A DNA stretch of 64,000 nucleotides from Arachidicoccus sp. (GCA_028283605.1 JAPWKH010000034.1:1-64000), one strand, 5' to 3'. Positions 33,836-43,953 are shown, numbered from the stretch's first letter. The notes: generated by a model not told the origin, from the sequence alone. Numbers and translations: made by a program.

Positions 33836-36733
33836 CTAAAAATTAATATTCAACTTAGCAAATACATATCTTCCGTTAAATCCGAATTGCGAAACCGAAC
33901 GCGAATAAACAAAAGTGCCGCTATTTGCATTACCGGAATTAAATATCTTGTCGGGATATACATTAAACAGATTATTAGCGCCAACATTTATTGCAATATT
34001 TTTATTGATAAAATAACTCAAACTTAAATCAGATAAAAATTTGCCCCCGAATATCTGATCTTCAGTATCCACTTTTCCGCCGTCAAAAGCATTTGCGCCG
34101 AAATTTTTGCCACCGGTACTATCAGCCCAATATTGTACAGAACCGAAATAAGAAACTCTTGCCAATACTCCGAATTTTTTATAGCGATATTGAATAGTAA
34201 GAATATCTTTATTCTTCGGAGTATAAGTTTCTATTCGGGATTCATCTGCACGGTTGAAATAGCTGGAAGTTAATCCTGCATTGGAAAGTATTGACGAAGC
34301 ATGAATAATCAAATTGCCGTTATCATCGCGTTTCACTTTATTTACATTCGTTGAATGAGCAAGGCTTATATTCAAACTATTATTTTCTCTAAAATTTTTG
34401 GTATAGCTCAATACGCCTTCGATACCGCGCGAGCGTGTATCAATTGCATTGGCAAATACCGAAGCGCTTCCTGCGCCTGCAGCCGTTAATAATGGTTTTA
34501 TAGCTGCATTTGAGTTAGAGAAAGAATTAGATAAAATAATCCTGTTCTTAATATCTATTTGGTAAGCATCCACTGTTAAATCTAATCCTCTGGTAATGTT
34601 AGCTGTTGCGCCTACAGAATAAGAATGAGAAGTCTCTTGCTTTAATTTCGGTATACCTAAAGCTTTCGCAATTTTAGAATTATTCGGGAAAGTGCCGGCT
34701 TGTACCGGAACAAGGCCGCCACTTGTGCTGTTAGGATCTTGTACAAATAATGTATTTACTTTGGAATAATGTTCCTGCGCCAAAGACGGCGCGCGAAATC
34801 CGCTTGAAGTTGATGCACGTAAAGCCAACCAATCAGTAAGTTTATAACGAGCAGAAAATTTATAATTAAAGGTTCCGCCAAAATCAGAATAGTGTTCATA
34901 TCGGACTGCTGCGGTCACCAAAAAATTCTTCGTTATATCCAATTCATTATCGGTATAAACGGCAATATTATTTCTGTTCCAGCTTCCTGCGTTGGATGGT
35001 AAAAATCCTGAAAACACTTGTGCGCCGGCAATTCCGATGAGACTGTCTTTTCCTGTAAGATCTAAATAAGAATTCGGCTCGCCTGCATTAATGCCATATC
35101 CGTCCACTCTGAACTCAGCGCCGCCTGCAATATTTAACCCTTGCAGCACAGGAAAATTTTTCGATATATCTAAATTGGTCGTAGCCTGATATGTTTTTGT
35201 TTTACCTGCATTGAAAACTGTTTGCAAATCATTCGCGGCTATGTTCGGTAAATATGCCTGCGTGTAGTTAACGGAATTGCTTACACCATATTGAATGGAA
35301 TTATAACCATACGTTTCACTCAAATCAACATTCCAGTTGCTTAGCTTACCGCGAATGCCTGCAGTAAAATGGTAGTCGTGCATTTTATCATTTTCCAACG
35401 GCAAAAATCCGAATGGATAAAGCTGCGCTACAATTGCTGCAGCATTTGCGCCGGAGTATTGCGTAGTTGTTGTAAATGATCCGCCATTAGCCGTTGATGC
35501 TAATTTATACGGATAACGGTACAATCCGCCGGAAATACCGCTTTTTAAATTTACAAGGCCTACTGCATATACTTCTAAATTTTTACTGACAGGATAAGCA
35601 AAATTTAAAACGCCGCCGCCACCGCTAATCTGTGAATTGCCTACGCGCAAATCATATTTGCTTCTGTCTACTCCTTTTTGCTGATCGATTGGATCATCTG
35701 TTGCCACAGTTCCGCTTGAACTCCAGATAGGGCCTGTGTATAAACCTGTGCGGTTGCTTTTATTGCGGCGCAAAAATTCTCCGGAAATATTTAAGTATCC
35801 TTTCTTCAGATTAAAACCATAACTCGCACCTACCTGATAATTTTGCCCGTCATGCACATTTACATGATTTGGTAAAGAGCTTGACGGATTAATCTTATTC
35901 CATGCATAGTTTTTATCATAGCTCGATACGTTCTCGCCGAAGGAAGCCGACAACGAAAATCCTTGCTTCTTTTTTAAAACAAGATTTACCACGCCGGCGA
36001 TTGCATCGGAACCATATTGCGCTGCCGCACCGTCACGAAGAATTTCTATATGATCGATAGCGCTTGCAGGAATAGAATTTAAATCCGTTCCTGTTGTTCC
36101 TTTATTTACAGTTCCGTTTACATTTACAAGAGAAGTTTGGTGGTAGCGTTTGCCATTTACCAATACTAAAACCTGATCCGGGCCTAAGCCTCTCAATTGC
36201 GCAGGATCTGTTTGATCGGTCGCATCGCCTAAAGCCTGGCGAACAGAATTAAACGATGGTGCAAGGTAAGTAAGCAGTTGTGTAAGATCTAATTGCCCAA
36301 CCTGATTAATGACTTGTTTAAGTGAAATAACATCAATAGGAACGGGACTTTCTGTAGCGCTTCGTTTAGGATTGCGAATACCTACAACGGTTACATCGCT
36401 CAGGTTATCGGCTGATTGTAACAAAAAATTTAAAGTAAGCATTTGGCCGGCGACAGCATTAATTTGCTGCGACTGTTTTTGAAAGCCTACATACGATGCA
36501 ACAATAGTATGGTTTCCTGCGAGAATGCTCAAATTATAATTGCCATTCGCATCAGTAAAAACACCTTTGCCATCCACAATAACAGATGCGCCTTGTACTA
36601 TGCCGGTTGTAGTGGTAACCTGTCCGGAAACAGTTGCAGTTTGGGCATGCAATTTAAACGACAGTATAAATATGGCAAGCAAAACGAAAAACCTTTTGAA
36701 ACGATAATTTTTTTTAATTGTAAATTTTTGCAT
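33836..36733 (-). CDS. TonB-dependent outer-membrane receptor
   Basis: A 965-residue receptor with a signal peptide (about 1-30, ending KLHA), a CarboxypepD_reg-like domain (VSGQVTTTTGIVQGASVIVD, about 35-115), a plug (ATESPVPIDVISLKQ; EILRDGAAAQYGSDAIAGVV) and a C-terminal barrel ending RYVFAKLNINF. No SusD gene adjoins it, so it is an orphan TonB transporter for an unknown ligand (siderophore, vitamin or oligomer). The upstream gap 36734-37020 is AT-rich with no gene seen. Confidence 0.92.
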   Translation of the reverse strand: MQKFTIKKNYRFKRFFVLLAIFILSFKLHAQTATVSGQVTTTTGIVQGASVIVDGKGVFTDANGNYNLSILAGNHTIVASYVGFQKQSQQINAVAGQMLTLNFLLQSADNLSDVTVVGIRNPKRSATESPVPIDVISLKQVINQVGQLDLTQLLTYLAPSFNSVRQALGDATDQTDPAQLRGLGPDQVLVLVNGKRYHQTSLVNVNGTVNKGTTGTDLNSIPASAIDHIEILRDGAAAQYGSDAIAGVVNLVLKKKQGFSLSASFGENVSSYDKNYAWNKINPSSSLPNHVNVHDGQNYQVGASYGFNLKKGYLNISGEFLRRNKSNRTGLYTGPIWSSSGTVATDDPIDQQKGVDRSKYDLRVGNSQISGGGGVLNFAYPVSKNLEVYAVGLVNLKSGISGGLYRYPYKLASTANGGSFTTTTQYSGANAAAIVAQLYPFGFLPLENDKMHDYHFTAGIRGKLSNWNVDLSETYGYNSIQYGVSNSVNYTQAYLPNIAANDLQTVFNAGKTKTYQATTNLDISKNFPVLQGLNIAGGAEFRVDGYGINAGEPNSYLDLTGKDSLIGIAGAQVFSGFLPSNAGSWNRNNIAVYTDNELDITKNFLVTAAVRYEHYSDFGGTFNYKFSARYKLTDWLALRASTSSGFRAPSLAQEHYSKVNTLFVQDPNSTSGGLVPVQAGTFPNNSKIAKALGIPKLKQETSHSYSVGATANITRGLDLTVDAYQIDIKNRIILSNSFSNSNAAIKPLLTAAGAGSASVFANAIDTRSRGIEGVLSYTKNFRENNSLNISLAHSTNVNKVKRDDNGNLIIHASSILSNAGLTSSYFNRADESRIETYTPKNKDILTIQYRYKKFGVLARVSYFGSVQYWADSTGGKNFGANAFDGGKVDTEDQIFGGKFLSDLSLSYFINKNIAINVGANNLFNVYPDKIFNSGNANSGTFVYSRSVSQFGFNGRYVFAKLNINF

Positions 36734-37020
36734 GGCAGACTTTTATTTTAATGAATAGATAAATAGCAGGGAAAAGCTATCGTGAAAACTTTAAAAATAA
36801 TCTGAATAGTGGATCAACATCGATAATTCGATGCGGATAAATATTTACATTTTAAGGAGAAGTTGATAAGATGTTTCATCCGGCAAATATAATAAAGGTT
36901 TCTTAATTAGTCTATAAATTTTGTAGGATAATAATTTGTATGTTTATAATCATCTATTTTGGTTTATAATACACATCCCAAAGCGAAAGACTAATTCTTA
37001 AAATTTTTTGAAAAGAAAGA

Positions 37021-38742
37021 TTATTTAAAAATTCTCTTAGGCTTGCCAATCATATTTGAAACGCGATAAACGTTCCCGGTCGATATGGTTTTAGAAGACA
37101 TTGAGGAAAGCGATCTTTGATTTGCGAATAATGATTTACCATTAGTTTGATAAGTGTCTACTCCGGAAATCAAATAAATCATATCTGCCAGACAGTATTC
37201 TTTCGGATCTCCGAAATCATGTGTTATATCATCAAATTCCCTGTAATCAGATTTTATACCTTGATAATATCCTCCTTCGTTATTTGCATTTTTCGTTTCA
37301 AAATTAGGAATCCACATACTGAATTTACCGACACGTATTTCGAAAAAACCTACAGGTTTTCCATAAGTAAATGAAGAAGTATCAGAGAAATCCGAATTTA
37401 TTTGTGTAACAGTAGAATAGGGTTTAACACTGTTTATTACCAATTCGCTTGCCGATGCAGTACCGCTGCTAACTATGAAATATACTTTTTTTAAATCAAG
37501 ATTTCCTGCTTTACTGATCTTTGTAGTTTGTGCGCTCGGAGAAAAATCAAGTTTTGACAATTGTCCTCTTGATAAATTATCGTAATCTTGAGGAATATTA
37601 CTTAATAAGGTAGCTTTTCCGTTTACCATAGTTTGATTGTAATATTCAGTATACATCGTACTATTATTGGCGGAAGAGGGTACAAGGTAATTAATTAAAT
37701 CTTCTGCTGTTGCAACATAGCCGCCTCCGTTGTATCTCAAATCAACTATTATATCTGTTGCCCCTTGGCTTGAGTAACTGGCGAAGGCAGAATCTAATAC
37801 GGGTTTCGCAATTGAAGGATCGATAAAAGATAAGAATGCGAGATAAGCTATTTTATGGCTTCCATAGCTGAGAACTTCGCTTTTAAATATCGGATTAAAA
37901 TTATAAGATATAGCATTTAAAGAATAATCATTAATTTCTTTATTTGATGACTTATATACGCTCAATTTTGCACTTTGTGCATAATAAATTGAGTTTCCGA
38001 CATAATTTATGTTTGTTTCATTGGGACTGCTTGTTGTTCCAAAATCAATATTTAAATCATTCAGTTTTGCAATTATATCTCCTCTATTAATTCCTGCCTT
38101 TTGTGCAGGAGATCCATTGACTACATAGCGAACAACACAGATATATGAAGAGTAGCTTTTCGCAATAGAATTGTTAATAAGATATGTACTATCATCATAA
38201 TAATCAGCCGGGACAAAACTTACTATCATACCTAAGCCGCTATCTTTTCCATCTAAAGTCGCGTCTTCTCTTTCCTTACCAAATTGTACATTTGGTATAA
38301 AACCTGCATTTCCGGTGAAGCTGTTATTAGAATAATATATTTGTGAATATTTAGGCTCAGAATTATCCGGTTCATTAGCAGCAGTATTTTCATCAAATTT
38401 AATTCTCTGTTCGTACAAATTTCCGCTTGCATCTTTGGGGTATCTCGTAAAGGCAAATATTTCATTTGCCAGTCCTAAAGAATCATTTGCATTTTCATAT
38501 CCTCTCGGATTAAAGGATTTATACGTCGGGAGCTGCGTGTTCCAATAATATGTTTGTAAAGCATATAAATAAATTGAATCATATAGCTTGTCCTGAGATG
38601 TTCCGTCAGGCGTTGTTATATCTATATTATTATCTGTATTTCCCCCATCATCCGAATTGTTCAATACTTTCTTACAAGACATAGTAGTTGCAACAGTTAT
38701 CGCCAAAACAGGCAATGCTATAAATTTTATTATTTTAATCAT
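37021..38742 (-). CDS. PDZ/S41-family lipoprotein protease
   Basis: A 573-residue lipoprotein (lipobox TMSC, Cys23) of the C-terminal processing protease family. A PDZ domain lies at about 205-285 (GSPAQKAGINRGDIIAKLND). The catalytic Ser is in VSSGTASASELVINS near 425, with the Lys in TYGKPVGFF near 455. The N-terminal region (residues 30-140) is Bacteroidota-specific. It probably cleaves misfolded or exported proteins in the periplasm or on the outer membrane. Target unknown. Confidence 0.88.
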   Translation of the reverse strand: MIKIIKFIALPVLAITVATTMSCKKVLNNSDDGGNTDNNIDITTPDGTSQDKLYDSIYLYALQTYYWNTQLPTYKSFNPRGYENANDSLGLANEIFAFTRYPKDASGNLYEQRIKFDENTAANEPDNSEPKYSQIYYSNNSFTGNAGFIPNVQFGKEREDATLDGKDSGLGMIVSFVPADYYDDSTYLINNSIAKSYSSYICVVRYVVNGSPAQKAGINRGDIIAKLNDLNIDFGTTSSPNETNINYVGNSIYYAQSAKLSVYKSSNKEINDYSLNAISYNFNPIFKSEVLSYGSHKIAYLAFLSFIDPSIAKPVLDSAFASYSSQGATDIIVDLRYNGGGYVATAEDLINYLVPSSANNSTMYTEYYNQTMVNGKATLLSNIPQDYDNLSRGQLSKLDFSPSAQTTKISKAGNLDLKKVYFIVSSGTASASELVINSVKPYSTVTQINSDFSDTSSFTYGKPVGFFEIRVGKFSMWIPNFETKNANNEGGYYQGIKSDYREFDDITHDFGDPKEYCLADMIYLISGVDTYQTNGKSLFANQRSLSSMSSKTISTGNVYRVSNMIGKPKRIFK

Positions 38743-38774
38743 AAAGATTTTTTGAAAATATATTGACTTTTAGT

Positions 38775-38996
38775 TTATAAATATTTCAGCGGGTTTCTTT
38801 TTGCAAAAAAAACATATCGCTTAATATTCATCCAGAAAAGGAGCACCATATAAACAATCAATGGAGAACCCATCGTAATAAAAGATATATAAATAAACCA
38901 AAGCCTTATGCGCGAACCTGCAACGCCGAGTTTATCGCCTATTGCCGCGCAAACGCCGAAAGCGCGCCATTCAATAAAACTTTTTAGTTTATTCAT
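38775..38996 (-). CDS. PspC-domain protein
   Basis: A 73-residue small membrane protein with the PspC fold: WRAFGVCAAIGDKLGVAGSR, then one hydrophobic stretch (LWFIYISFITMGSPLIVYMV, about 32-52). PspC-domain proteins take part in envelope-stress signalling or act as small membrane modulators. The gene lies 32 bases upstream of the S41 lipoprotein on the same strand, so the two may be co-transcribed. Confidence 0.85.
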   Translation of the reverse strand: MNKLKSFIEWRAFGVCAAIGDKLGVAGSRIRLWFIYISFITMGSPLIVYMVLLFWMNIKRYVFFAKRNPLKYL

Positions 38997-39094
38997 ATTA
39001 CTTGATTTATAACGTAAATAAAGTTAAAATATTTTGTTGCAAATTTTATCTTGTGCTAAATTTATTTCAAAAATATAATTTTTACATTATATAA

Positions 39095-39121
39095 AAAATA
39101 AGCCCCTATGGAAATAGGGGC
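39095..39121 (-). terminator. Terminator-like hairpin after carB C-half
   Basis: GCCCCTAT (39102-39109) pairs with ATAGGGGC (39114-39121) around GGAA; on the minus strand it is followed by TTATTTTTT. It lies 150 bases past the carB stop. The remaining 39122-39272 is AT-rich with no gene and contains CAACCAAAACTAACTGCTTA followed by an aborted ATG frame of four codons. Confidence 0.6.
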
Positions 39122-39272
39122 CGCAACCAAAACTAACTGCTTATGAGAAAAATTTAAACTTTTACTTTGAACATTTAAGAACAAATAGCATGCCAAAATA
39201 AAGAGTAATATTGTATTTTATTTTTTTTAAAACGATAAAAAATTGATGAATGTTACAATTCTAAAATATTTT

Positions 39273-40469
39273 TTATTTACTTAAATGCATACTTCTTTCC
39301 TTATATAAATTTCTGAAGTAAGGGTCGCGAAGATCTTTTATAAAACGAATTGCTTCGCCTGTACTCTTCATTTCAGGCCCTAATTCTTTGTTAACATTCG
39401 GAAATTTGCTAAAGCTAAATACCGGTTCTTTTATGGCAAAACCATCCAGTTTTTTTTCTATTTTGAAATCTTTTAATTTGTTTGCGCCTAACATAATTTT
39501 TGTAGCGATATTCAAAAATGGAATGCCGTAAGCCTTTGCAATAAAAGGAGTTGTACGGCTTGCACGAGGATTTGCTTCAATTACAAATACATTGCCGTCT
39601 TTTATGGCAAACTGTATATTTATCAATCCTTTTATGTTTAAAGCGCGTGCAATTTTTTCCGCATAATGTTCCATTGTTGTAACTTCCAATGGCGTTAGAT
39701 TAAATGCAGGCAATACGGCATTGCTATCGCCGCTGTGAATGCCGGCAGGTTCTATATGTTCCATTACGCCCATTACCAGAAAATCTTCTCCGTCAAAAAT
39801 AGCATCTACTTCCGCTTCCTGACATCTATCCAAAAAATGGTCGATTAATATTTTATTGTCGGGAATATGCTTCAATAAACTTACTACGGCACTCTCAAGT
39901 TCGTCATCATTTATTACGATTCTCATTCTTTGGCCGCCAAGTACATAGCTGGGACGCACCAATACAGGATAACCAACATGATTGGCTACTTCAATTGCCT
40001 GATCTGCATTCCATGCAGTGCCGTATTGCGGATAAGGAATACCAAGCTCTTTCAGCATATCACTGAAACGGCCGCGATCTTCCGCAATATCCATATTGTC
40101 AAAAGAAGTTCCTATAATTTTTATGCCTTTTTCTACTAATCGTTTAGCCAGCTTCAAAGCTGTTTGACCGCCTAACTGAACAATGACGCCTTCGGGTTTT
40201 TCCAGTTCTATGATTTCCCAGATATGCTCCCAGTAAACCGGTTCGAAATACAATTTATCGGCAATATCAAAATCGGTAGATACTGTCTCCGGATTGCAAT
40301 TTACCATAATGGCTTCGTAGCCGCATTCTTTAATGGCCATTAATCCATGTACGCAACAGTAATCAAATTCAATGCCTTGTCCTATGCGGTTTGGGCCACT
40401 GCCTAAAACAATAATTTTCTTTTTTTCTGATGGAATCGATTCGTTGTGGGAGGAAATATTGTTGTTCAT
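39273..40469 (-). CDS. carB: Carbamoyl-phosphate synthase large subunit, C-terminal half only
   Basis: A 398-residue protein equal to the second ATP-grasp half of CarB, which phosphorylates carbamate. It opens with a short new leader and then KKIIVLGSGPNRIGQGIEFD, the start of the C-half. SYVLGGQRM and IEANPRASRTTPFIAK give the ATP and metal sites. It ends SMHLSK, the usual end of Bacteroidota CarB, which lacks the MGS domain. The N-terminal half (about 540 residues) is not upstream; pyrD is. CarB therefore seems split, with its partner encoded elsewhere. Own -7 box at 40489-40496. Confidence 0.9.
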   Translation of the reverse strand: MNNNISSHNESIPSEKKKIIVLGSGPNRIGQGIEFDYCCVHGLMAIKECGYEAIMVNCNPETVSTDFDIADKLYFEPVYWEHIWEIIELEKPEGVIVQLGGQTALKLAKRLVEKGIKIIGTSFDNMDIAEDRGRFSDMLKELGIPYPQYGTAWNADQAIEVANHVGYPVLVRPSYVLGGQRMRIVINDDELESAVVSLLKHIPDNKILIDHFLDRCQEAEVDAIFDGEDFLVMGVMEHIEPAGIHSGDSNAVLPAFNLTPLEVTTMEHYAEKIARALNIKGLINIQFAIKDGNVFVIEANPRASRTTPFIAKAYGIPFLNIATKIMLGANKLKDFKIEKKLDGFAIKEPVFSFSKFPNVNKELGPEMKSTGEAIRFIKDLRDPYFRNLYKERSMHLSK

Positions 40470-40488
40470 TAGTATTTTGAGAATTGCG

Positions 40489-40496
40489 CAAAGATA
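40489..40496 (-). promoter_or_regulatory. carB C-half -7 box
   Basis: TATCTTTG on the minus strand, 19 bases before the ATG at 40469. An own promoter argues that the half gene is a real unit and not a broken one. Confidence 0.6.
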
Positions 40497-40547
40497 ATTT
40501 GAGAATTTTAAAATAAGAAGATAAACCTTGATTATTATATTCAGCCT

Positions 40548-41606
40548 TTAAATTTCCTGTTTTTTACTAACCAATTGCCTGCATAATTTGCCTGCAATGC
40601 CCGGCCCTTCGTAAATAAAACCTGTCCATAATTGTACAAGTTGCGCGCCTGCCTGTATTTTTCCCTCAACGTCTTCTATGGCAAATATTCCGCCGCTTGC
40701 AATTACGGGAATATTGCTGCTTATATTGGATGAAATATATTTTAATACATTTGTGGATATTTGTTGTAAGGGTTTTCCGCTTAATCCTCCGGCACCTATT
40801 TTCTCAATTGTTTTCTTATCTGTTACCAAATTGTCTCTGGAAATGGTTGTGTTCGCAGCGATTATTCCGGAAAGATTTATTTCATCGGAAAGTTCAATAA
40901 TCTCATCTAATTGGCCTTGCGATAAATCAGGCGCTATTTTTAATAAAATTGGTTTTTGTTTGGCTTTGGATTGATTAATATGCTGCAATTCAGAAAATAT
41001 TTTCCGTAAGCTGTCTTTGTCTTGCAAGGCTCTCAATCCTGGCGTATTTGGCGAACTTACATTTACCGTAAAATAGTCAACCGCTTCATATAGCTTTTCA
41101 AAGCAAATTGCATAATCTTTCCATGCAAGTTCATTCTCCGTAATTTTATTTTTTCCGATATTTCCTCCAATAATAAAATTGTCGTCAGGATTTTTTTCTT
41201 TCCACTGTTCTAATCTTCTTCTTACTGCTTCCGCACCTTCATTGTTAAAACCCATGCGATTGATTAAGGCTTTGTCTGCAGGCAAACGAAACAATCTTGG
41301 TTGCTCATTTCCTGACTGAGGCAAAGGTGTAACAGTGCCAATTTCAGTAAATCCAAAACCTAACGATTTTATTTCCTGCAAATACAGCGCATTTTTATCA
41401 AATCCTGCGGCAAGCCCGATCATGTTTCTGAATGTGAGCCCGAAAGTTGTAGTATGTAAAGATTGGTGTTGATAATTAAATGTTTTTTCTATCATTTCTT
41501 TCCCCAAAGCGGTATTGCAAATTTTTTTCAATGCATTCATTGAAAAATAATGAGCTTTTTCGGGAGGCATGGTAAATAATGCCTTTCGTAATAAAGAATA
41601 AATCAT
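40548..41606 (-). CDS. pyrD: Dihydroorotate dehydrogenase (quinone), class 2
   Basis: A 352-residue FMN enzyme of pyrimidine synthesis, membrane-associated and quinone-linked. The N-terminal helix MIYSLLRKALFTMPPEKAHY is typical of class 2 enzymes. The FMN/orotate motifs are GLAAGFDKNA, FTVNVSSPNTPGLRALQ (catalytic Ser) and VIASGGIFAIEDV. A start 17 codons upstream is rejected because the -7 box lies between. It neighbours carB, also a pyrimidine gene, on the same strand. Confidence 0.95.
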   Translation of the reverse strand: MIYSLLRKALFTMPPEKAHYFSMNALKKICNTALGKEMIEKTFNYQHQSLHTTTFGLTFRNMIGLAAGFDKNALYLQEIKSLGFGFTEIGTVTPLPQSGNEQPRLFRLPADKALINRMGFNNEGAEAVRRRLEQWKEKNPDDNFIIGGNIGKNKITENELAWKDYAICFEKLYEAVDYFTVNVSSPNTPGLRALQDKDSLRKIFSELQHINQSKAKQKPILLKIAPDLSQGQLDEIIELSDEINLSGIIAANTTISRDNLVTDKKTIEKIGAGGLSGKPLQQISTNVLKYISSNISSNIPVIASGGIFAIEDVEGKIQAGAQLVQLWTGFIYEGPGIAGKLCRQLVSKKQEI

Positions 41607-41610
41607 AGAG

Positions 41611-41618
41611 CAAATATA
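41611..41618 (-). promoter_or_regulatory. pyrD -7 box, four bases before ATG
   Basis: TATATTTG on the minus strand ends at 41611; the ATG starts at 41606. The spacing equals that of bioB, the MBL gene and comB. Confidence 0.6.
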
Positions 41619-41755
41619 GGCGGCAATTTTTCGCAAATAAAAAATGAGCAACAGCATTTTGAAAAAAAATGTACTTGTGCGTAATAAAGAACAAATAAAT
41701 TCGTTTACATCATAATGTTAATTTATAAACTATTAAAAACACAAATAAGTTTTAC

Positions 41756-42874
41756 ATGAGATTTCAATGGAAAAAAGCAATTGTTTTGTCAATTGCTGTA
41801 ACAGGATTAAGTAAAATAAGTATTGCTCAGGAAAAACCAATTAATATCGTACAAACTTCTGTACCCTTTTTAACTATTTCGCCCGATGCGCGCAGCGGCG
41901 GTATGGCAAATACAGGCATAGCCAATACGCCGGATGCATTTTCTACTTTTTGGAATAATGCTAAAATTCCTTTCTCTACTTCAAACGGACAAATAGGATT
42001 AACATATACGCCATGGCTGAGCGATATTACGAGCGATGTATATCTTCTTACTTTAGCAGGATATTATAAACCCGATGAAAGTTCTGCCATTTCCGGCGGC
42101 GTGCGGTATTTCAATCTGGGAAGCATTCCTTTGTCACTCGATGGAGGAGATCACGCAATTGATAACGGAACGGCTAATCCAAAAGAATTTTCCTTAGAAG
42201 CCGGTTACTCCCGCAAACTTAGTGATAAGTTCGGCGTGGGCGCAACATTCAGATATATCCATTCCAATTTAGGCAGCGGCGTAATAGACGGAACGGAATA
42301 TAAAGCCGGGAATGCTTATGCTTTCGATCTTTCAGGTTATTACAATGGTTTGGACGAAACTGGTCAGGGTTTGACGGCAGGAATCACATTATCCAATTTA
42401 GGTACAAAAATTTCTTATTCTTCAGATGCTGACAGTAAAATGTTTTTGCCGGCAAATTTCGGAATCGGAGGCGCTTATCATGCCGTGCTGGATGATGACA
42501 ATAAATTAACCTTCGGGTTAGATGTTGATCACTTGATGGTTCCAAAATTAGATACAGCGCAGGGGTTGGTAGATTATTATTCAACCGGCGTCGCAAGCGG
42601 ATGGGGGAAATCATTTAACAACAATGCTTATGCATTTTCTCTCGGTGCGGAATACGGCTATGACGATATGTTTTTTTTACGAGCAGGATATCATGCTGAA
42701 ACAAAAAGTGAAGGCGATATGAAATATTTTACCGCAGGCGTAGGCATCAAATATAATGTGTTGAAATTTGATTTTGCTTATCTCGCGCCATCAGGCAGCG
42801 GAGTGAACAGGAATCCGTTATCAAACACTTTACGCTTCAGCCTTACATTTGATCTGGGTTCACAAAACAACTAA
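41756..42874 (+). CDS. porV: Type IX secretion system protein PorV
   Basis: A 372-residue outer-membrane beta-barrel with a signal peptide (1-24, ending SIAQ). The PorV/LptO signature is FLTISPDARSGGMANTGIA followed by alternating barrel strands ending LRFSLTFDLG. PorV carries T9SS cargo from the translocon to the attachment complex that links it to A-LPS. Its presence implies T9SS cargo proteins elsewhere. It is monocistronic with a terminator behind. Confidence 0.93.
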   Translation: MRFQWKKAIVLSIAVTGLSKISIAQEKPINIVQTSVPFLTISPDARSGGMANTGIANTPDAFSTFWNNAKIPFSTSNGQIGLTYTPWLSDITSDVYLLTLAGYYKPDESSAISGGVRYFNLGSIPLSLDGGDHAIDNGTANPKEFSLEAGYSRKLSDKFGVGATFRYIHSNLGSGVIDGTEYKAGNAYAFDLSGYYNGLDETGQGLTAGITLSNLGTKISYSSDADSKMFLPANFGIGGAYHAVLDDDNKLTFGLDVDHLMVPKLDTAQGLVDYYSTGVASGWGKSFNNNAYAFSLGAEYGYDDMFFLRAGYHAETKSEGDMKYFTAGVGIKYNVLKFDFAYLAPSGSGVNRNPLSNTLRFSLTFDLGSQNN

Positions 42875-42903
42875 TAAAATATATTTTCTTCAGTTAATTT
42901 TAA

Positions 42904-42928
42904 AGGCGAAGTTTATCTTCGCTTTTTT
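42904..42928 (+). terminator. Intrinsic terminator after porV
   Basis: GCGAAG (42906-42911) pairs with CTTCGC (42917-42922) around TTTAT and is followed by six T. Confidence 0.85.
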
Positions 42929-42945
42929 GTTATACAATTAATTCT

Positions 42946-43434
42946 ATGAATATAAGAATAGGGCAGGGGATAGATTTTCATCAATTAACGGAAGGCAGAA
43001 AATTATGGCTCGGGGGCGTGGAGATTCCGCATAGCAAAGGCGCACTCGGCCACAGCGATGCAGATGTATTGCTGCATGCATTGTGTGATGCATTGCTGGG
43101 AGCTTTATCGCTCGGTGATATTGGTACACATTTTCCCGACACATCAGACGAGTATAAAAATATTGACAGTAAAATATTATTGAGAAGAACTTACGCTTTA
43201 ATTAAAGAAAAGAATTATCGTGTAATAAATGCCGATGCTACTGTATGTCTGCAACTCCCTAAGATAAAACCTTATATTAACGATATGAGAAGAATAATCG
43301 CCGCAATTCTTGAGATTACAGAAAATGATATTTCTATCAAAGCAACTACTACAGAAAAAATGGGGTTTGCAGGCCGGGAAGAAGGATTGTTTGCACAAGC
43401 GGTTATTTTACTGGAGCAACATGAAAGTCTATAA
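42946..43434 (+). CDS. ispF: 2-C-methyl-D-erythritol 2,4-cyclodiphosphate synthase
   Basis: A 162-residue trimeric zinc enzyme of the MEP isoprenoid pathway. The zinc ligands are D8 and H10 (GIDFHQL) and H42 in HSDADVLLHALCDALLGA. The C-terminal KATTTEKMGFAGREEG closes the active site. The length is standard. It starts 17 bases after the porV terminator, ahead of dut. Confidence 0.96.
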   Translation: MNIRIGQGIDFHQLTEGRKLWLGGVEIPHSKGALGHSDADVLLHALCDALLGALSLGDIGTHFPDTSDEYKNIDSKILLRRTYALIKEKNYRVINADATVCLQLPKIKPYINDMRRIIAAILEITENDISIKATTTEKMGFAGREEGLFAQAVILLEQHESL

Positions 43435-43496
43435 TTATATAAGTAAATGTCCCCATTTTCTGATTAAACAATTATTTTCGCGCAATAGTTTATAAT

Positions 43497-43952
43497 ATGG
43501 AAAAGATAACGGTAAACATTATTAATCAATCGAAATTCCCATTGCCTCATTATGCCACCGAAGGCTCTTCCGGTATGGATTTATGTGCAAATACTGAAGA
43601 AGAAATTACGCTTGAACCTTTGGAGAGAATATTGATACCAACAGGATTGTCTATTGAATTGCCGGTAGGTTATGAAGCGCAGATACGCCCGAGAAGCGGG
43701 CTGGCAATCAAGCAAGGCCTTACATGCTTAAATACTCCGGGAACTATTGATGCCGACTATCGTGGCGAAATAAAAGTAATTTTAATTAATTTATCCAATG
43801 AAAAACAAATCATTCACCCCGGCGATAGAATTGCTCAAATGGTAATTCAAAATATCGTACAGGTTGAATGGACGCCTGCCGAAAAATTAAATGAAACAGT
43901 TCGTGGCGCAGGAGGGTTCGGCCATACAGGCGTAAAAAATATACGCAACTAA
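43497..43952 (+). CDS. dut: dUTP diphosphatase
   Basis: A 151-residue trimeric dUTPase. The five family motifs are visible: [33 protein letters not shown] and [10 protein letters not shown]. It converts dUTP to dUMP, keeping uracil out of DNA and feeding dTMP synthesis. The next gene starts one base after its stop. Confidence 0.96.
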   Translation: MEKITVNIINQSKFPLPHYATEGSSGMDLCANTEEEITLEPLERILIPTGLSIELPVGYEAQIRPRSGLAIKQGLTCLNTPGTIDADYRGEIKVILINLSNEKQIIHPGDRIAQMVIQNIVQVEWTPAEKLNETVRGAGGFGHTGVKNIRN

Positions 43953-43953
43953 C

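Noticed and set aside
39273-40469. carB as a frameshifted or truncated full-length gene
   Set aside because: Upstream DNA codes for pyrD, and the half gene has its own leader and -7 box, so a local frameshift does not explain it.
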